NCBI RefSeq assembly: GCF_947494125.1
Contig: NZ_CANLTU010000004.1
Coordinates: 1 to 64,000, forward strand
Source: an uncultured Tenacibaculum sp.
GTDB taxonomy: Bacteria; Bacteroidota; Bacteroidia; Flavobacteriales; Flavobacteriaceae
DNA: 64,000 bases
Direction of reading: 5' to 3'
Below the pieces are notes generated by a model, which worked only from the letters and a program-made list of their open reading frames with translations, did no database searches and had not been told where the DNA came from. Shown here one piece after another: positions 26,330-36,789 of this stretch (its first letter is position 1; the number at the start of each line of letters is the position of its first letter). The translations under genes were made by a program, and so were the position numbers.

Positions 26330-29300
26330 TTATTCAATAATTATTTTTCTATTTACATTAGCTCCATCTGCTGTTTTTAAACGCACTATGTAAACTCCTG
26401 TTTTTAAACTAGACAATTCTATATTGTTAGTTCCTTTAGCTTTAAAAGTTGTATTAAACACTTCTTTTCCTAAAATATCAAAAACAAGTATTTTTGTTTC
26501 TCCCTTAGTAACTCCTGTAATTTTCAAGGTATTTCCTGTCATCATATACATGTTAATATTTTCGCTTTCAATAGCTATATTTGTTAATTCTAATTTACTC
26601 TTAGCTGTTGTATGTATATAAAACCTACCTACTTCATCTTTAGAAGAAATCATTGGTAATTTATAAGTAGTAGCAATTCCGTTTAACTTAACAAACGTAT
26701 TGTTATCCCTATCTTCTAAATAAACATTTACATTATTAGGTAAGTTTAAAGCCTTCGCAGACAAAACTACTTTACCTTCTCCTTTGGTTTTAATACCTAA
26801 AGGAATTACCATTTCTTCATAATTACTCTTAGGTAAGCATTGTAAGGCAAAATCTACATCCTTACTACCGTCCACTAAATGTGTGTATACACCAAATTCT
26901 GAATTCTCACCTGAAAAGACTCCTGCATCATATCCTAAATCTAAACCAATAGAGGTATTATCAAGGTATTTTATCTCAGTACTTTTAGTGTTTTTCCCTT
27001 CTGAAACGGTAATTTTTATTGATGGTTTTTTATATGCACTACCTTTTGAAAAAATATTACCTGTTTGATGACTTTGCATTGCTTCAGTAAACTGAACTGT
27101 TCCTCCTCCGTTTTTAGCTTCCACAAAAAATCCTTGTCCAGGTGCAATATGCTTAGCTACACTAGCTTGATTAATTATATCATACGAACCTGTACTTGCA
27201 TTCCAAACATACATAGCTACTCTTGCTGGGTCTAATTGTGATGCATTTACTGTTAAAAAATTATTAGTAACCTCAGCATTTACATTTCCTTGTATACTTG
27301 CCGTAAATGGATTTCCTATCAAATTCCATTTGTTACCTGTTGCACTAGCATCTGTAACGACTATAGAAACATCAGAAGTATTTAAAGTTCCTGATAATAT
27401 AATTGGTGCTGGAAATAATCTTCTTACTGAATATCCCTTTCCTTTTATGAAATTTCCAGCAGTATTAATATTATTAGATCCACTAGCCGTTGTATAGTAT
27501 GTATAACGTGAAGAGGCTAAATTATTATTATAATATGCAATGGCATGTTTTACTCCACTAGTGGCAATACTACCCAAACCAGATATAGCTATGCTTTGAC
27601 CTACTACTGGTGATGATACTAAATGCCAGTTTGCTGATAAACCTCTATAGTATGATATTTTTTGCGAACCAGATTGACTCCCTTTTACTATTAAAGATCC
27701 ACTTGTAGTAGGAAACGAAAGGATTTCAAAAGTTCCGTTTTGAACTAAATCGCCTTCAATAGTTATTGCATTACTTCGAAAAACTTTTAAACTTCCTCCT
27801 GGTTGAATTTCTAAATTTTTTACTGATGCTATTAAATTCGTATTTCTAATTTGAGGATCATTACTCACATTTGGTATTACAGCGTCCATAGTCGCTATAG
27901 GTACTCCATTATCCCAATTACTTGAAGTGTTCCAGTCATTATCAGTAGCTCCTGTCCAAGTAGTTACTATTGGTAATGTTCCATATTCATAAGCTCCCAT
28001 ATCTACCGTTGTATTAAAAATACGTTGGTTCCCTTGTAAATCGGTTGTAATACCCGATGGTATTTTAGCATTATCTCCTGCATCAACTGCTGGAGAACCA
28101 GATTGTAAGGTAAAATCGTTATTGACTGCATCTGTAAATAATGGATCCGAATAGATCACATTGGTTACACTTGTTGCAAGAAGCGATCCTCCTTGAGTAA
28201 TCGAATTAATTACACTTATATCGGAAGGTCTATTAGAATTTACCCAACCTATAGAAGTTGGAACTAAGTTTGGATCATTCATAGTATTACCATACAATAC
28301 ACTATTAGAAACTGTTGCAGTCATAACACCATGTCCATTTCTTTGGCTAAGTCCAACAGTAGCTAATACTAAGCCAGTTCGTGCAGTAATATCTTGATTT
28401 TTAGCAAAAGTACTATTGGCAATATTTACATTGTAAGTAGAGTTTGTTCCATACGCTCTTAACCACATTGCACTACCTGCAAAACCTTGAATTCCTCCTC
28501 TATCTTTAGAAATGTTATTTGAAAATAAACAATTAGTAATATTTGCAGTGATAGAAGTACTATTAGCATTAAAGCTATAAATACCTGAACCATACATTGC
28601 TAAATTGTTATCGAAAACGGTGTTTTCTATAGTAAGTTTACCATTCCCATTAAAAACAGCTAAGACATTTCCTCTTTCAAAACTAATATTATCTTTTATG
28701 TTACAATTTTTAATAGTTAGATTATTAACTGCATCGGCTTTTAATATGGCAGCTCCATCGCTTTCTATTGCTGGAGAAGTTAAAGAAGCATATCCCCCAC
28801 TAATAGTTATACCGTCTAGTATTAAGTCATCTGAAATAACTCTTAGTATATGTGTTGTGTTATCATTTTTTTCAGCTAAATTATAATCTACAACTCCTGT
28901 ATCATTCCCTTGTAAATCTCCTGATAAAATGGTTTTATTAGTTCTAAAATCCCTTTGAGATATAGTTGTTTCTGTACCATTAAACCCACCGTAAATTCCA
29001 ATATTAGTAGTATTTACTATAAAAGATAGAAATCTATCAGTCGTATGTCGTTTATATGTACCATCAGCAATCCAAATATCGCTATTTGCAGTTACGTTTG
29101 TTAAGGCTGTTTGCAAATTGGTATAAGCATTTGTCCAAGACGAACCATCATTAGCTCCAGTAGCATCTTTATCTACATATATTACTGGTTTTAAGCTAAA
29201 TGTTGCAGTTAGATTTTTACTCCCATTCATAGTTATGGTTTCTGGATTATTAGTTGATGTAATAGCACCTGACCAACCATCAAATTTATAACCTGCAGCT

Positions 29301-31627
29301 GGAGTTGCGGTAAGTGTTACTAGATCTCCAAAATTATAGCCCCCCCCATTTGTAGGTATTGGGCTTTCTGTTACAGAACCACTCCCTACAGTATTTATAG
29401 TTAGCGTTTGTGGTGCTGAGTTAAAAGTAGCTGTAATATTTTTATCAGCATTCATAGTTACCTGCAATGGGTTAGTAGTTCCTGAAGCATCTCCAGACCA
29501 ACCAGCAAAATTCCATCCTGAAATTGGGGTTGCTATTAATGTAACTACATCTCCATTGTTATGTGTGCTCGTACCATTAGGCACTACAGAACCACTTCCT
29601 GTTTTATTAATCGTTAAATTGTATTGTATAACTAAGGCTGGGTCAAACTCATACGCTCCCATATCTACCGTGGTATTGTAGATACGTTGGTTACCTAATA
29701 AATCGGCAGTAATCCCTACTGGTATTTTAGTATTATTTCCTGCGTCTTTTCCAGGTGAGGTAATTTGCAATCTAAAATCGTTAGCTGCTGCATTATTAAA
29801 TAAAGGGTTAGCAGTACTTGTATTTGTTTTAGTGCTAGCTTTGGCAAAATTATCCTCATCAATAGAATTTAATGCATTGATAATTTGAGCATCACTTAGG
29901 TTAATATCTATTCTACCTATTGAATTAATTAATGCACCACCAACCGTGGTGTTTCCGTAGAAAATAGAGTTAGAAATATTCGCACTTAAAGCAGCATTAA
30001 AATGCCTACTTAAACCAAATGTTGCTCTTGTATTACTTCCTTGTGAACCAATATCTTGATTTTTAGAAAAGGTGCAATTAACAACATCCAAAGTATAACT
30101 AGAACCATCTCTATATGCTCTAAACCACATAGCGCTCGCACTCAATGCCTTAGCACTTGAATTCAAATCTTTAGTAACATTATTAGTAAATAAACAATTA
30201 ATAACGTTTGCATCTGCTGAAGCATTATTAATACCTGTATAACTGTACAGTGCGGCAGCCCAACGCGCCAAATTATTATCAAAAATTGTATTTTCAATAT
30301 TAAAAGTCGAATTCGTTGTATTTCTAAAGTCAGCATTAACTGCTCCACCTCCATAAGAAATATTGTCTTTTATACTACAATTTTTAATGGTTAAATTATC
30401 ATTTCCTGTATCATGTTTTAATATAGCTGCTCCATTAGCATGCCCTGCTGTTCCATTTGCAAACCCATTGATAATGGTTAAACCATCAATGCTAATATTA
30501 TCCTTAGATACCACTACTACATGTAAACTATTGTCGCTTTTTTCTGCTAGGTTATAATCTACTGTACCTGCTGTATCATTTCCTTGTAAATCTCCAGATA
30601 AAATAGTTTTATAGGTATTTACATCTCTTTGCGACAAGGTGGTTTCTGTGCCGTTAAAACCTCCATATATGTTTAAGTCCTCTTGATTTAATGTAAAAGA
30701 TATTGTTCTATCTGTAGCGTGTGGTTTATAAGTGCCAGCCTTTACCCAAATATCTTGTGTTGTTACTACAGATAAAGCTTTACTTAAATCTGTAAAACCG
30801 TTTGCCCAAGAAGTACTATTGTTAGCTCCAGAAGCATTTAAATCAACATAAAAACGCGGAACCAAATCATAAAACTCTTTATATAAGTTTTTACGTTCCA
30901 CATCATCTAACGCTTTATTATATATTCTAATATTATCTATAGTATCTTCATATTTATTAGTAGTACCATCTGCTATTATAATATCACTAGGAGAGTTTAC
31001 TGCTACATGAGCTAAACCTGCAGCTCCACCACTTTTCCCATCAGCTTGTAATTCATTATCTATATAAATATATCGATGCAAACCAAATGTTGATGAACCT
31101 CCGGATAAAAAAGTTACTTTTTTCAAAGTTATATTAACATGATGCCATTTACTATCAGCAATAACATTAGACTCATATTCTCGTCGTAGAGTTGGTTGAC
31201 TACCATTCTTTAAAAAATTTGAAGTTAACCTTACCTTTCCATTTACAAGTTCAACATCCCACCCAACAATACCTGTAAACCAAACTCCAGATTGTTTTAT
31301 TATGCTTTGAGGCGTACTATTTATTGTTCCCGTTTTTATCCAAAAACCAATAGTTACATCTCCTGTATTTGCTAAAGCTGCAGCCCCTCTTTGCCCTGCA
31401 TTAAAGCTATCTCCATTAAGTATATAGGCTTGGTTAGAGCGGTCTAAAAAATCGGTAATTTGTGTTCTAGCTGTTCCAGTTGGAGCTAAATCTCCTGTTC
31501 CTGGTGTTGCTATGTTTACTAAACTACCATTTGTAAATTCGTAAGACTTTACTAAATCTGTAGTCGGTACTTGAGCATAAATAACCGTAGTTAAAAATAA
31601 AATGATTAAAAATAGTTTTGTTTTCAT
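26330..31627 (-). CDS. Giant T9SS-secreted LamG / parallel beta-helix protein
   Basis: 1765 residues. Signal peptide to about 19; a LamG/concanavalin-like domain (about 25-245); a first choice-of-anchor-Q/pectate-lyase-like beta-helix (about 255-670); two InlB-like 70-residue repeats (LTINKTGSGSVVPNGTS…, LTINTVGSGSVTESPIP…); a second beta-helix (about 815-1220) very similar to the first; a strand-rich region; and a C-terminal type A sorting domain (VFDILGKEV … LKTGVYIVRLKT … RKIIIE). It is exported by the T9SS and attached to the surface. Probably an adhesin or glycan-binding protein; no catalytic residues could be assigned. Confidence 0.88.
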   Translation of the reverse strand: MKTKLFLIILFLTTVIYAQVPTTDLVKSYEFTNGSLVNIATPGTGDLAPTGTARTQITDFLDRSNQAYILNGDSFNAGQRGAAALANTGDVTIGFWIKTGTINSTPQSIIKQSGVWFTGIVGWDVELVNGKVRLTSNFLKNGSQPTLRREYESNVIADSKWHHVNITLKKVTFLSGGSSTFGLHRYIYIDNELQADGKSGGAAGLAHVAVNSPSDIIIADGTTNKYEDTIDNIRIYNKALDDVERKNLYKEFYDLVPRFYVDLNASGANNSTSWANGFTDLSKALSVVTTQDIWVKAGTYKPHATDRTISFTLNQEDLNIYGGFNGTETTLSQRDVNTYKTILSGDLQGNDTAGTVDYNLAEKSDNSLHVVVVSKDNISIDGLTIINGFANGTAGHANGAAILKHDTGNDNLTIKNCSIKDNISYGGGAVNADFRNTTNSTFNIENTIFDNNLARWAAALYSYTGINNASADANVINCLFTNNVTKDLNSSAKALSASAMWFRAYRDGSSYTLDVVNCTFSKNQDIGSQGSNTRATFGLSRHFNAALSANISNSIFYGNTTVGGALINSIGRIDINLSDAQIINALNSIDEDNFAKASTKTNTSTANPLFNNAAANDFRLQITSPGKDAGNNTKIPVGITADLLGNQRIYNTTVDMGAYEFDPALVIQYNLTINKTGSGSVVPNGTSTHNNGDVVTLIATPISGWNFAGWSGDASGTTNPLQVTMNADKNITATFNSAPQTLTINTVGSGSVTESPIPTNGGGYNFGDLVTLTATPAAGYKFDGWSGAITSTNNPETITMNGSKNLTATFSLKPVIYVDKDATGANDGSSWTNAYTNLQTALTNVTANSDIWIADGTYKRHTTDRFLSFIVNTTNIGIYGGFNGTETTISQRDFRTNKTILSGDLQGNDTGVVDYNLAEKNDNTTHILRVISDDLILDGITISGGYASLTSPAIESDGAAILKADAVNNLTIKNCNIKDNISFERGNVLAVFNGNGKLTIENTVFDNNLAMYGSGIYSFNANSTSITANITNCLFSNNISKDRGGIQGFAGSAMWLRAYGTNSTYNVNIANSTFAKNQDITARTGLVLATVGLSQRNGHGVMTATVSNSVLYGNTMNDPNLVPTSIGWVNSNRPSDISVINSITQGGSLLATSVTNVIYSDPLFTDAVNNDFTLQSGSPAVDAGDNAKIPSGITTDLQGNQRIFNTTVDMGAYEYGTLPIVTTWTGATDNDWNTSSNWDNGVPIATMDAVIPNVSNDPQIRNTNLIASVKNLEIQPGGSLKVFRSNAITIEGDLVQNGTFEILSFPTTSGSLIVKGSQSGSQKISYYRGLSANWHLVSSPVVGQSIAISGLGSIATSGVKHAIAYYNNNLASSRYTYYTTASGSNNINTAGNFIKGKGYSVRRLFPAPIILSGTLNTSDVSIVVTDASATGNKWNLIGNPFTASIQGNVNAEVTNNFLTVNASQLDPARVAMYVWNASTGSYDIINQASVAKHIAPGQGFFVEAKNGGGTVQFTEAMQSHQTGNIFSKGSAYKKPSIKITVSEGKNTKSTEIKYLDNTSIGLDLGYDAGVFSGENSEFGVYTHLVDGSKDVDFALQCLPKSNYEEMVIPLGIKTKGEGKVVLSAKALNLPNNVNVYLEDRDNNTFVKLNGIATTYKLPMISSKDEVGRFYIHTTAKSKLELTNIAIESENINMYMMTGNTLKITGVTKGETKILVFDILGKEVFNTTFKAKGTNNIELSSLKTGVYIVRLKTADGANVNRKIIIE

Positions 31628-31749
31628 AAAATTATAGGTCTAAAAGTTTTAGAACTACAACAATACTTTAATATTACTACCTAGTAATAAACGGATTTAT
31701 GAATGGTAATTTGACTTTATAAAGGAATGTAAACAACTATAAATTAGTT

Positions 31750-34668
31750 TTAAAATTGTTTTTTAAAAGGCATTGTTATCACCACTTTTGTACCTACTGC
31801 TACCTTATTTTCATACAAATCGGTTATCGTATATCCTACTTTCGTTTGATATTGTTTTTTAAAGATTTCTAACCGTTTTTCTATCGCTTCTAAAGCAAAT
31901 GATTCGTGGTTATTACCCTGTCGTTTATTTATATCTTGAGATGCTTTTCTACCAATACCATTATCTGTAATAATACATTGTAATACATCTGTATACTTAA
32001 AAGTAACAAACAACTCTTTTTCTCCTTTTTTATGCAATAACCCATGCAGCAAAGCATTTTCGATAAAAGGTTGTATTAATAATGACGGAACTTTTAGCTC
32101 TTCATTTCCTTCGTATTTTATATGATACTGAAAGTTTGTACCAAAACGTAGTTTTTCTAGCTTTAAATACACTTCTATAAATGCAATTTCTTTTTCTATT
32201 GATATAAAATCTTGATTAGAGTAATTCAAAGTGTTCCTAACCAACTCAGAGAATAAAACAATATAATCATAAGACGCTTCGGTGTCTTGTTTCAATACTA
32301 AGTCTTGAATAGAATTAAGTGAATTAAAAATAAAATGTGGATTCATCTGTGAGCGTAATGCTGCCAATTGTGTATCTAACAAATTAGTTTGCAGCATTTG
32401 TTTTTCTAACTCTTCTTTATCTTTCTTTTTTATAAAAGTTATTCGTCTTTTAAAATATACATATATAAGTATTAAAATAATAAAACCTATACTTACATAA
32501 AACCACCATTGCTGCCAATAAGGAGCTTTTATAGTAAAGTTATAATGTAAAGTCTCGCTCTTATTTACACCATATTTCGCATATACTTCAAAGCGATGCT
32601 TTCCTATAGGTAATGATTTATAAACTATATTAGAATTTTGTTTTTTATCAAATATATTCCAATCAGCATCTATTCCATTTATTCTATAATGAATTGTTGT
32701 ATTTAATGCTACAGTAATGTTTTTTACATCTATTATAAAATTAAAATGATTTTGATTGTATCCAAAACGCTTTACCTTCTTAAAATCAATTGTTTTATTA
32801 TTTACTAAAATGGTATCTAATTTTAATTTTGGCTTCGGGTTCTTACTTGGTATTTTATTTATTAAAATAGAAGAAAGTGCTTCTCTTCTATTTAACATCC
32901 ATAATTTAGTATTACTAAATGCAAAATCGTCTATATAGCTTATAAATCCTTCTGCTTTTTCTAAGCTTACTATATTATTAGTATCTAAATAAACATATTG
33001 TAATTTCCCATTTGAGAGAATGTATAATTTATTATCATGTATCGTTATTTTTGTAATATTATTTGATAACAATCCATTTTGGGTATTTATTTCTTTAGTA
33101 ATTTTCCCTTTCTCATATATTAAAACGCCATTTTTTTGAGTAGCAATCCAAATTTTATTATCATGAAGTAGTAATTTATTTACACTAATACTATTCCCCT
33201 TGTAAAAAACCTCTGTATGTACATTGGAAGCTGTAATACGTAGTAATTTATTAATAGTTGCTAAATAAATTTGCTTATTTATACTATCATAAACTACCGA
33301 TTTACATCGTTTGTTAATCTTTGAATAACGATAATTATTTACCTCTACTTTATCCCATGATAAATTATCTAAAAGAATGTCTTCTCCTATTTTAGACAAT
33401 CCACTTGTAGAAGCTATTAAGACTGTTTTATTTTTAGTTATAAAAATATCTTTAGCTGCACTAAAAGAAGATTTCTTTTGCCCTAAAAAATAACTATCAT
33501 AAAACAGTCCTCGTACTTCTTTATTGATTTTAAAATTTATCGCAGCGTCATAATATATTTTATGGTAGTTTTTACCTTTTACAGAATCCTTTATTTTTAT
33601 AATATCGCCTTTTTTATAAGCCTTTATACCTTGGTTAGTTTCTGTAAAAAACACAGTATTATTTGGACTAACTGCTATGCCTCTAATTTGGTTATTACTT
33701 AACTTACTTTCTTTTATATTTATATTTGGCACAACTATTAATCCGTTTCCAAAAGTGCCAAAGTAATAGGTTCCTGTTTTTCCTTTATGTATTGCTGATA
33801 TAAATTCATTTTTAAAGAAATGATGCTTTATTTTTAAACTATCCTCTTTTAAAACTATTGATTTAGCCCCTTTATTTGCACTTAAACTCCATGTTTCACT
33901 CTCTATAAGTTGGTGATATCTTGCCCTTTTTTCTGGTAAAAAGGTTAGTGTTATTTTTTTTGAAGGAGCAACAGGCAAAATAGTTCCCTCCATATAATAA
34001 TTAAAGAATACATTATTTATTTTAAGTGTTGTTCTGTGATTATCTTTTAGATTAACTTTTTCTGATATCTTTTGACATTTTATAATTCCATCTTTTAATA
34101 TACTAAGTGAATCTATTTTGTTGTTTATTATAATCTCTCCTGCTGAAGTTTTAGAAGCAAAACTCACTTTTAATGTATCTATAGTAACAACTTTAGTTGG
34201 ATTACTAATATTAAATGTTCCCTTAGCTGTGATTATTAAATTATCGGAAGTATCAAAAAAAAGATAAAAAAGAGATTGTAAATACTTTTCTGGAAGCGTA
34301 TAATAAAGTGTAAGTTTTTTATCGGTTACTTTAAATATTTGTCCACTTAGATTATAACAAAAGATTTCTCCCTTTTTATTTTCTATTAAACTAAACAACG
34401 AAGAGCCTTTTTGATTTTTAAGTTTTGGAATTGACTTAAACTCTTTATTAAAAAAATAAAAAAGTCCTCGATTGGTACTTATATATAATTCTTCGTTTTT
34501 GGTTTCTAAAATCGAATAAACATCAGCATTTTTTAATTCCTCTTTTCCTAAAAAATAATGGCTTGGGTTTTGTGAATATAATTTAGATACGAGCAATAAA
34601 GTTACAATAACCAATTTATTGAATACATAAGCTCTAATGATTTGTGTTTTATTTAATTGCTTCTTCAA
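31750..34668 (-). CDS. Propeller-sensor histidine kinase (LytS/His_kinase type)
   Basis: 972 residues. N-terminal signal/transmembrane segment, a long beta-propeller sensor region (about 40-640), a Y_Y_Y domain (about 645-725), one transmembrane helix (WWFYVSIGFIILILIYVYF), a coiled coil, and a His_kinase domain with the phospho-acceptor in QMNPHFIFNSLNSIQD, followed by the ATPase (DNGIGRKASQDINK). It is the sensor partner of the LytTR regulator, whose gene overlaps it by 20 nt. The periplasmic signal is unknown. Confidence 0.92.
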   Translation of the reverse strand: MKKQLNKTQIIRAYVFNKLVIVTLLLVSKLYSQNPSHYFLGKEELKNADVYSILETKNEELYISTNRGLFYFFNKEFKSIPKLKNQKGSSLFSLIENKKGEIFCYNLSGQIFKVTDKKLTLYYTLPEKYLQSLFYLFFDTSDNLIITAKGTFNISNPTKVVTIDTLKVSFASKTSAGEIIINNKIDSLSILKDGIIKCQKISEKVNLKDNHRTTLKINNVFFNYYMEGTILPVAPSKKITLTFLPEKRARYHQLIESETWSLSANKGAKSIVLKEDSLKIKHHFFKNEFISAIHKGKTGTYYFGTFGNGLIVVPNINIKESKLSNNQIRGIAVSPNNTVFFTETNQGIKAYKKGDIIKIKDSVKGKNYHKIYYDAAINFKINKEVRGLFYDSYFLGQKKSSFSAAKDIFITKNKTVLIASTSGLSKIGEDILLDNLSWDKVEVNNYRYSKINKRCKSVVYDSINKQIYLATINKLLRITASNVHTEVFYKGNSISVNKLLLHDNKIWIATQKNGVLIYEKGKITKEINTQNGLLSNNITKITIHDNKLYILSNGKLQYVYLDTNNIVSLEKAEGFISYIDDFAFSNTKLWMLNRREALSSILINKIPSKNPKPKLKLDTILVNNKTIDFKKVKRFGYNQNHFNFIIDVKNITVALNTTIHYRINGIDADWNIFDKKQNSNIVYKSLPIGKHRFEVYAKYGVNKSETLHYNFTIKAPYWQQWWFYVSIGFIILILIYVYFKRRITFIKKKDKEELEKQMLQTNLLDTQLAALRSQMNPHFIFNSLNSIQDLVLKQDTEASYDYIVLFSELVRNTLNYSNQDFISIEKEIAFIEVYLKLEKLRFGTNFQYHIKYEGNEELKVPSLLIQPFIENALLHGLLHKKGEKELFVTFKYTDVLQCIITDNGIGRKASQDINKRQGNNHESFALEAIEKRLEIFKKQYQTKVGYTITDLYENKVAVGTKVVITMPFKKQF

Positions 34669-35395
34669 TATCTGTTATTTTAGATCTAGAAATTTTTGCT
34701 TCTACTAAACCATTAGCTAAAGTAATTATTTGTTCAGTTTTATTTAATAACTCTATATGATTTAAGTTAACAATCCACCCTCTATGAGTTCTAAAAAAAG
34801 AAGGACTTATAGATAATACATCTTCAAAATATTTTAAATTCTTACTTGTAGTAATTTTACTCTTATTTATTATATATATAATACTATAAGCTCCATCTGC
34901 TTTTATAGCCACAATAGTATCTAAAGAAATAACTCTTCTATTTCCTAACTCAGGCAATACTATTTGTTTATGCTCTTTGTCTTTTATAATTTTTAATAAG
35001 TCTTTGTAATCTATTAGCGCTTTTTTTTGATTCAGTTTGTCTTTTAGTTTTTGAAGTGCTAATGCTAATTTTTCTCTGCCTATAGGTTTTACTAAATAAT
35101 CTACAGCATTTAATTCAAAAGCTTTAATTGCAAATTGATTATAAGCAGTAACAAAAATAATTTCAAATTCAATTTCCTCAATAAAAGACGCTATTTCATA
35201 GCCAGCATAGTTAGGCATTTGTACATCTAAAAATACCACATTTGGTTTTAACTCTTCTATTTTAGCAACTCCATCTTTCAAATTACTTGCAATTCCTATT
35301 ATTTCAATTTCTTGAGTATCCCTTTGTAGTAAATTAGTTAACACACTTATAGCTCCTTGTTCATCATCAATAAGTATTGCTCTAATTTTTGCCAT
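34649..35395 (-). CDS. LytTR-type response regulator
   Basis: 248 residues: receiver domain with acidic pocket (IDDE), phospho-Asp in VVFLDVQMP, Lys in YLVKPIG, then a LytTR DNA-binding domain (about 145-248, FFRTHRGWIVNLNHIELL). It is the first gene of the two-component operon; translational overlap with the kinase follows. A TAnnTTTG -7 element lies only 5 nt upstream of the ATG, so the transcript may be leaderless. Confidence 0.92.
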   Translation of the reverse strand: MAKIRAILIDDEQGAISVLTNLLQRDTQEIEIIGIASNLKDGVAKIEELKPNVVFLDVQMPNYAGYEIASFIEEIEFEIIFVTAYNQFAIKAFELNAVDYLVKPIGREKLALALQKLKDKLNQKKALIDYKDLLKIIKDKEHKQIVLPELGNRRVISLDTIVAIKADGAYSIIYIINKSKITTSKNLKYFEDVLSISPSFFRTHRGWIVNLNHIELLNKTEQIITLANGLVEAKISRSKITDIEEAIK

Positions 35396-35400
35396 AATTA

Positions 35401-35408
35401 CAAATATA
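35401..35408 (-). promoter_or_regulatory. -7 element (TATATTTG) directly before response-regulator ATG
   Basis: An exact -7 consensus on the minus strand ending 5 nt before the start codon at 35395. With the usual 5-8 nt from -7 to the start of transcription, the mRNA would begin at or near the ATG. Confidence 0.5.
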
Positions 35409-35587
35409 GAAATAGCTAATTACAAAACTTAAACTAATTTACAAATGGTAAAAATGGTTTGTAAAGCAAACGGAAACTTGTAAAATGACATTAATTAGTT
35501 TAAAAATATTATTCTATATCAAGACATTTCTTTACTTTTAGTAAGATTTTTTAATAGCCCCTAAAATGATTACAGTCAACTAACACT

Positions 35588-36325
35588 ATGAAACAATTAT
35601 TCATTTTTATACTATTTATAACTACTTCGTTATCTTCTTATAGCAAACAAAAAAAAGAAGCTCCCCTAACAAAAAGTAGTGTTCCTACTTCAGAAAAAAC
35701 TACACAAAGCTATACACAAGGAATTGATATTTCCGATTTCCAATCAGATATTAATTGGAAAGCTTTAAAAACATCCGAAGTAAAGTTTGTTTTTGTAAAA
35801 GCAACTGGAGGAATCGATTATATAGATTCTCTATTTTGTACTAATTGGAAAAATGTAAAACAACAAGATTTAAAAAGAGGAGCTTACCACTTTTATTATA
35901 CTATAGATGACCCTGTAAAACAAGCAGATTTTTTTATACAAACTGTTTTAAAACTATCAGAAACTACTGACCTACCTCCTACTTTAGATTTAGAGACACA
36001 CGGTGTTAATTCTAATATAACCATAGCAGAATATCAAAAAGGAGTAAAAACATGGCTAAAAATTGTGGAAGATAAATTTAAAAAAAAACCAATTATATAT
36101 ACCTCAACTAACTTTGCTAACAAATATTTAAATGACACCTTTTTCAGTTCATATCACTTATGGATAGCTAATTACAATACAGATACACCTGCAATACCTA
36201 TTCCTTGGGAAAAAGTAGGCTGGACATTTTGGCAAAATAACGATTCGACCAAAGTTAAAGGAATCAAAACCTTTGTAGATCATAACTTTTTTAATGGAAC
36301 TTTAAAGAAATTAAACCAGTTATAG
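35588..36325 (+). CDS. GH25 lysozyme
   Basis: 245 residues: signal peptide (to about 18), then a glycoside hydrolase 25 barrel. The motif GIDISDFQ (45-52) holds the conserved Asp of the active site; Asp134 and Glu136 in TLDLETHG are the DxE catalytic pair; AYHFYY and the late WTFWQNND are typical. It should cleave the muramic acid-glucosamine bond of peptidoglycan in the periplasm or outside. Monocistronic; divergent from the two-component operon. Confidence 0.92.
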   Translation: MKQLFIFILFITTSLSSYSKQKKEAPLTKSSVPTSEKTTQSYTQGIDISDFQSDINWKALKTSEVKFVFVKATGGIDYIDSLFCTNWKNVKQQDLKRGAYHFYYTIDDPVKQADFFIQTVLKLSETTDLPPTLDLETHGVNSNITIAEYQKGVKTWLKIVEDKFKKKPIIYTSTNFANKYLNDTFFSSYHLWIANYNTDTPAIPIPWEKVGWTFWQNNDSTKVKGIKTFVDHNFFNGTLKKLNQL

Positions 36326-36433
36326 CCATTTATTAAACAACAGTTTTTTAACTAAAAAAGAGAACGTTACAACTCTAAATAACTAAACCTTATGCTTACA
36401 TAATAAAAAAAAATATAAAAACAATCTATCAGG

Positions 36434-36455
36434 TTAGGATTCCTTACTATATTTG
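36434..36455 (+). promoter_or_regulatory. TTAGGATTCCTTA operator and -7 box of the thioredoxin-like gene
   Basis: An operator palindrome (36434-36446, one mismatch) lies directly against the -7 box TATATTTG (36448-36455). This is a repressor position. The same palindrome occurs before two neighbouring transcription units. Confidence 0.65.
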
Positions 36456-36488
36456 TAATGCAATTAAGCATTAAAAAAATATAATAAG

Positions 36489-36722
36489 ATGAGTAAATCA
36501 ATTTTTTATCACGCAGGATGTCCAGTATGTATCAGTGCAGAACACGACATTATTAATTTAGTAGGAGCACAAAATGTAGAAGTAGTTAATATAAGTGAAG
36601 CCAGAAGTAGAATTCAAGAAGCTGAAAATGCAGGAGTAAAATCGGTTCCAGCTTTAGTTACACCAACTGGTAATACGTTACACATCAACTTTGGAGCTTC
36701 AATGGCTGACGTAAAAGGCTAA
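36489..36722 (+). CDS. Thioredoxin/glutaredoxin-like small protein (CPVC)
   Basis: 77 residues. The N-terminus SIFYHAGCPVC carries a Cys11-x-x-Cys14 redox pair, and VKSVPALVTPTGNTLHINFG has the cis-Pro (SVPA) and the following strands of the thioredoxin fold. It is a minimal cytosolic thiol oxidoreductase. Its promoter carries the TTAGGATTCCTAA-type operator shared with the MarR gene. Confidence 0.8.
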   Translation: MSKSIFYHAGCPVCISAEHDIINLVGAQNVEVVNISEARSRIQEAENAGVKSVPALVTPTGNTLHINFGASMADVKG

Positions 36723-36740
36723 TTTTTTTAATCAATAAAG

Positions 36741-36753
36741 TTAGGATTCCTAA
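36741..36753 (+). promoter_or_regulatory. Perfect TTAGGATTCCTAA operator
   Basis: A 13-bp perfect palindrome (TTAGGA-T-TCCTAA) in the 67-nt gap before the secreted-protein/DUF2024 pair. A half site TCCTAA recurs 13 nt on. It is the best copy of the three operators in this stretch. Confidence 0.65.
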
Positions 36754-36789
36754 TCTAAAGTAGTGTCCTAACTTTTAAAAACAAATCAA

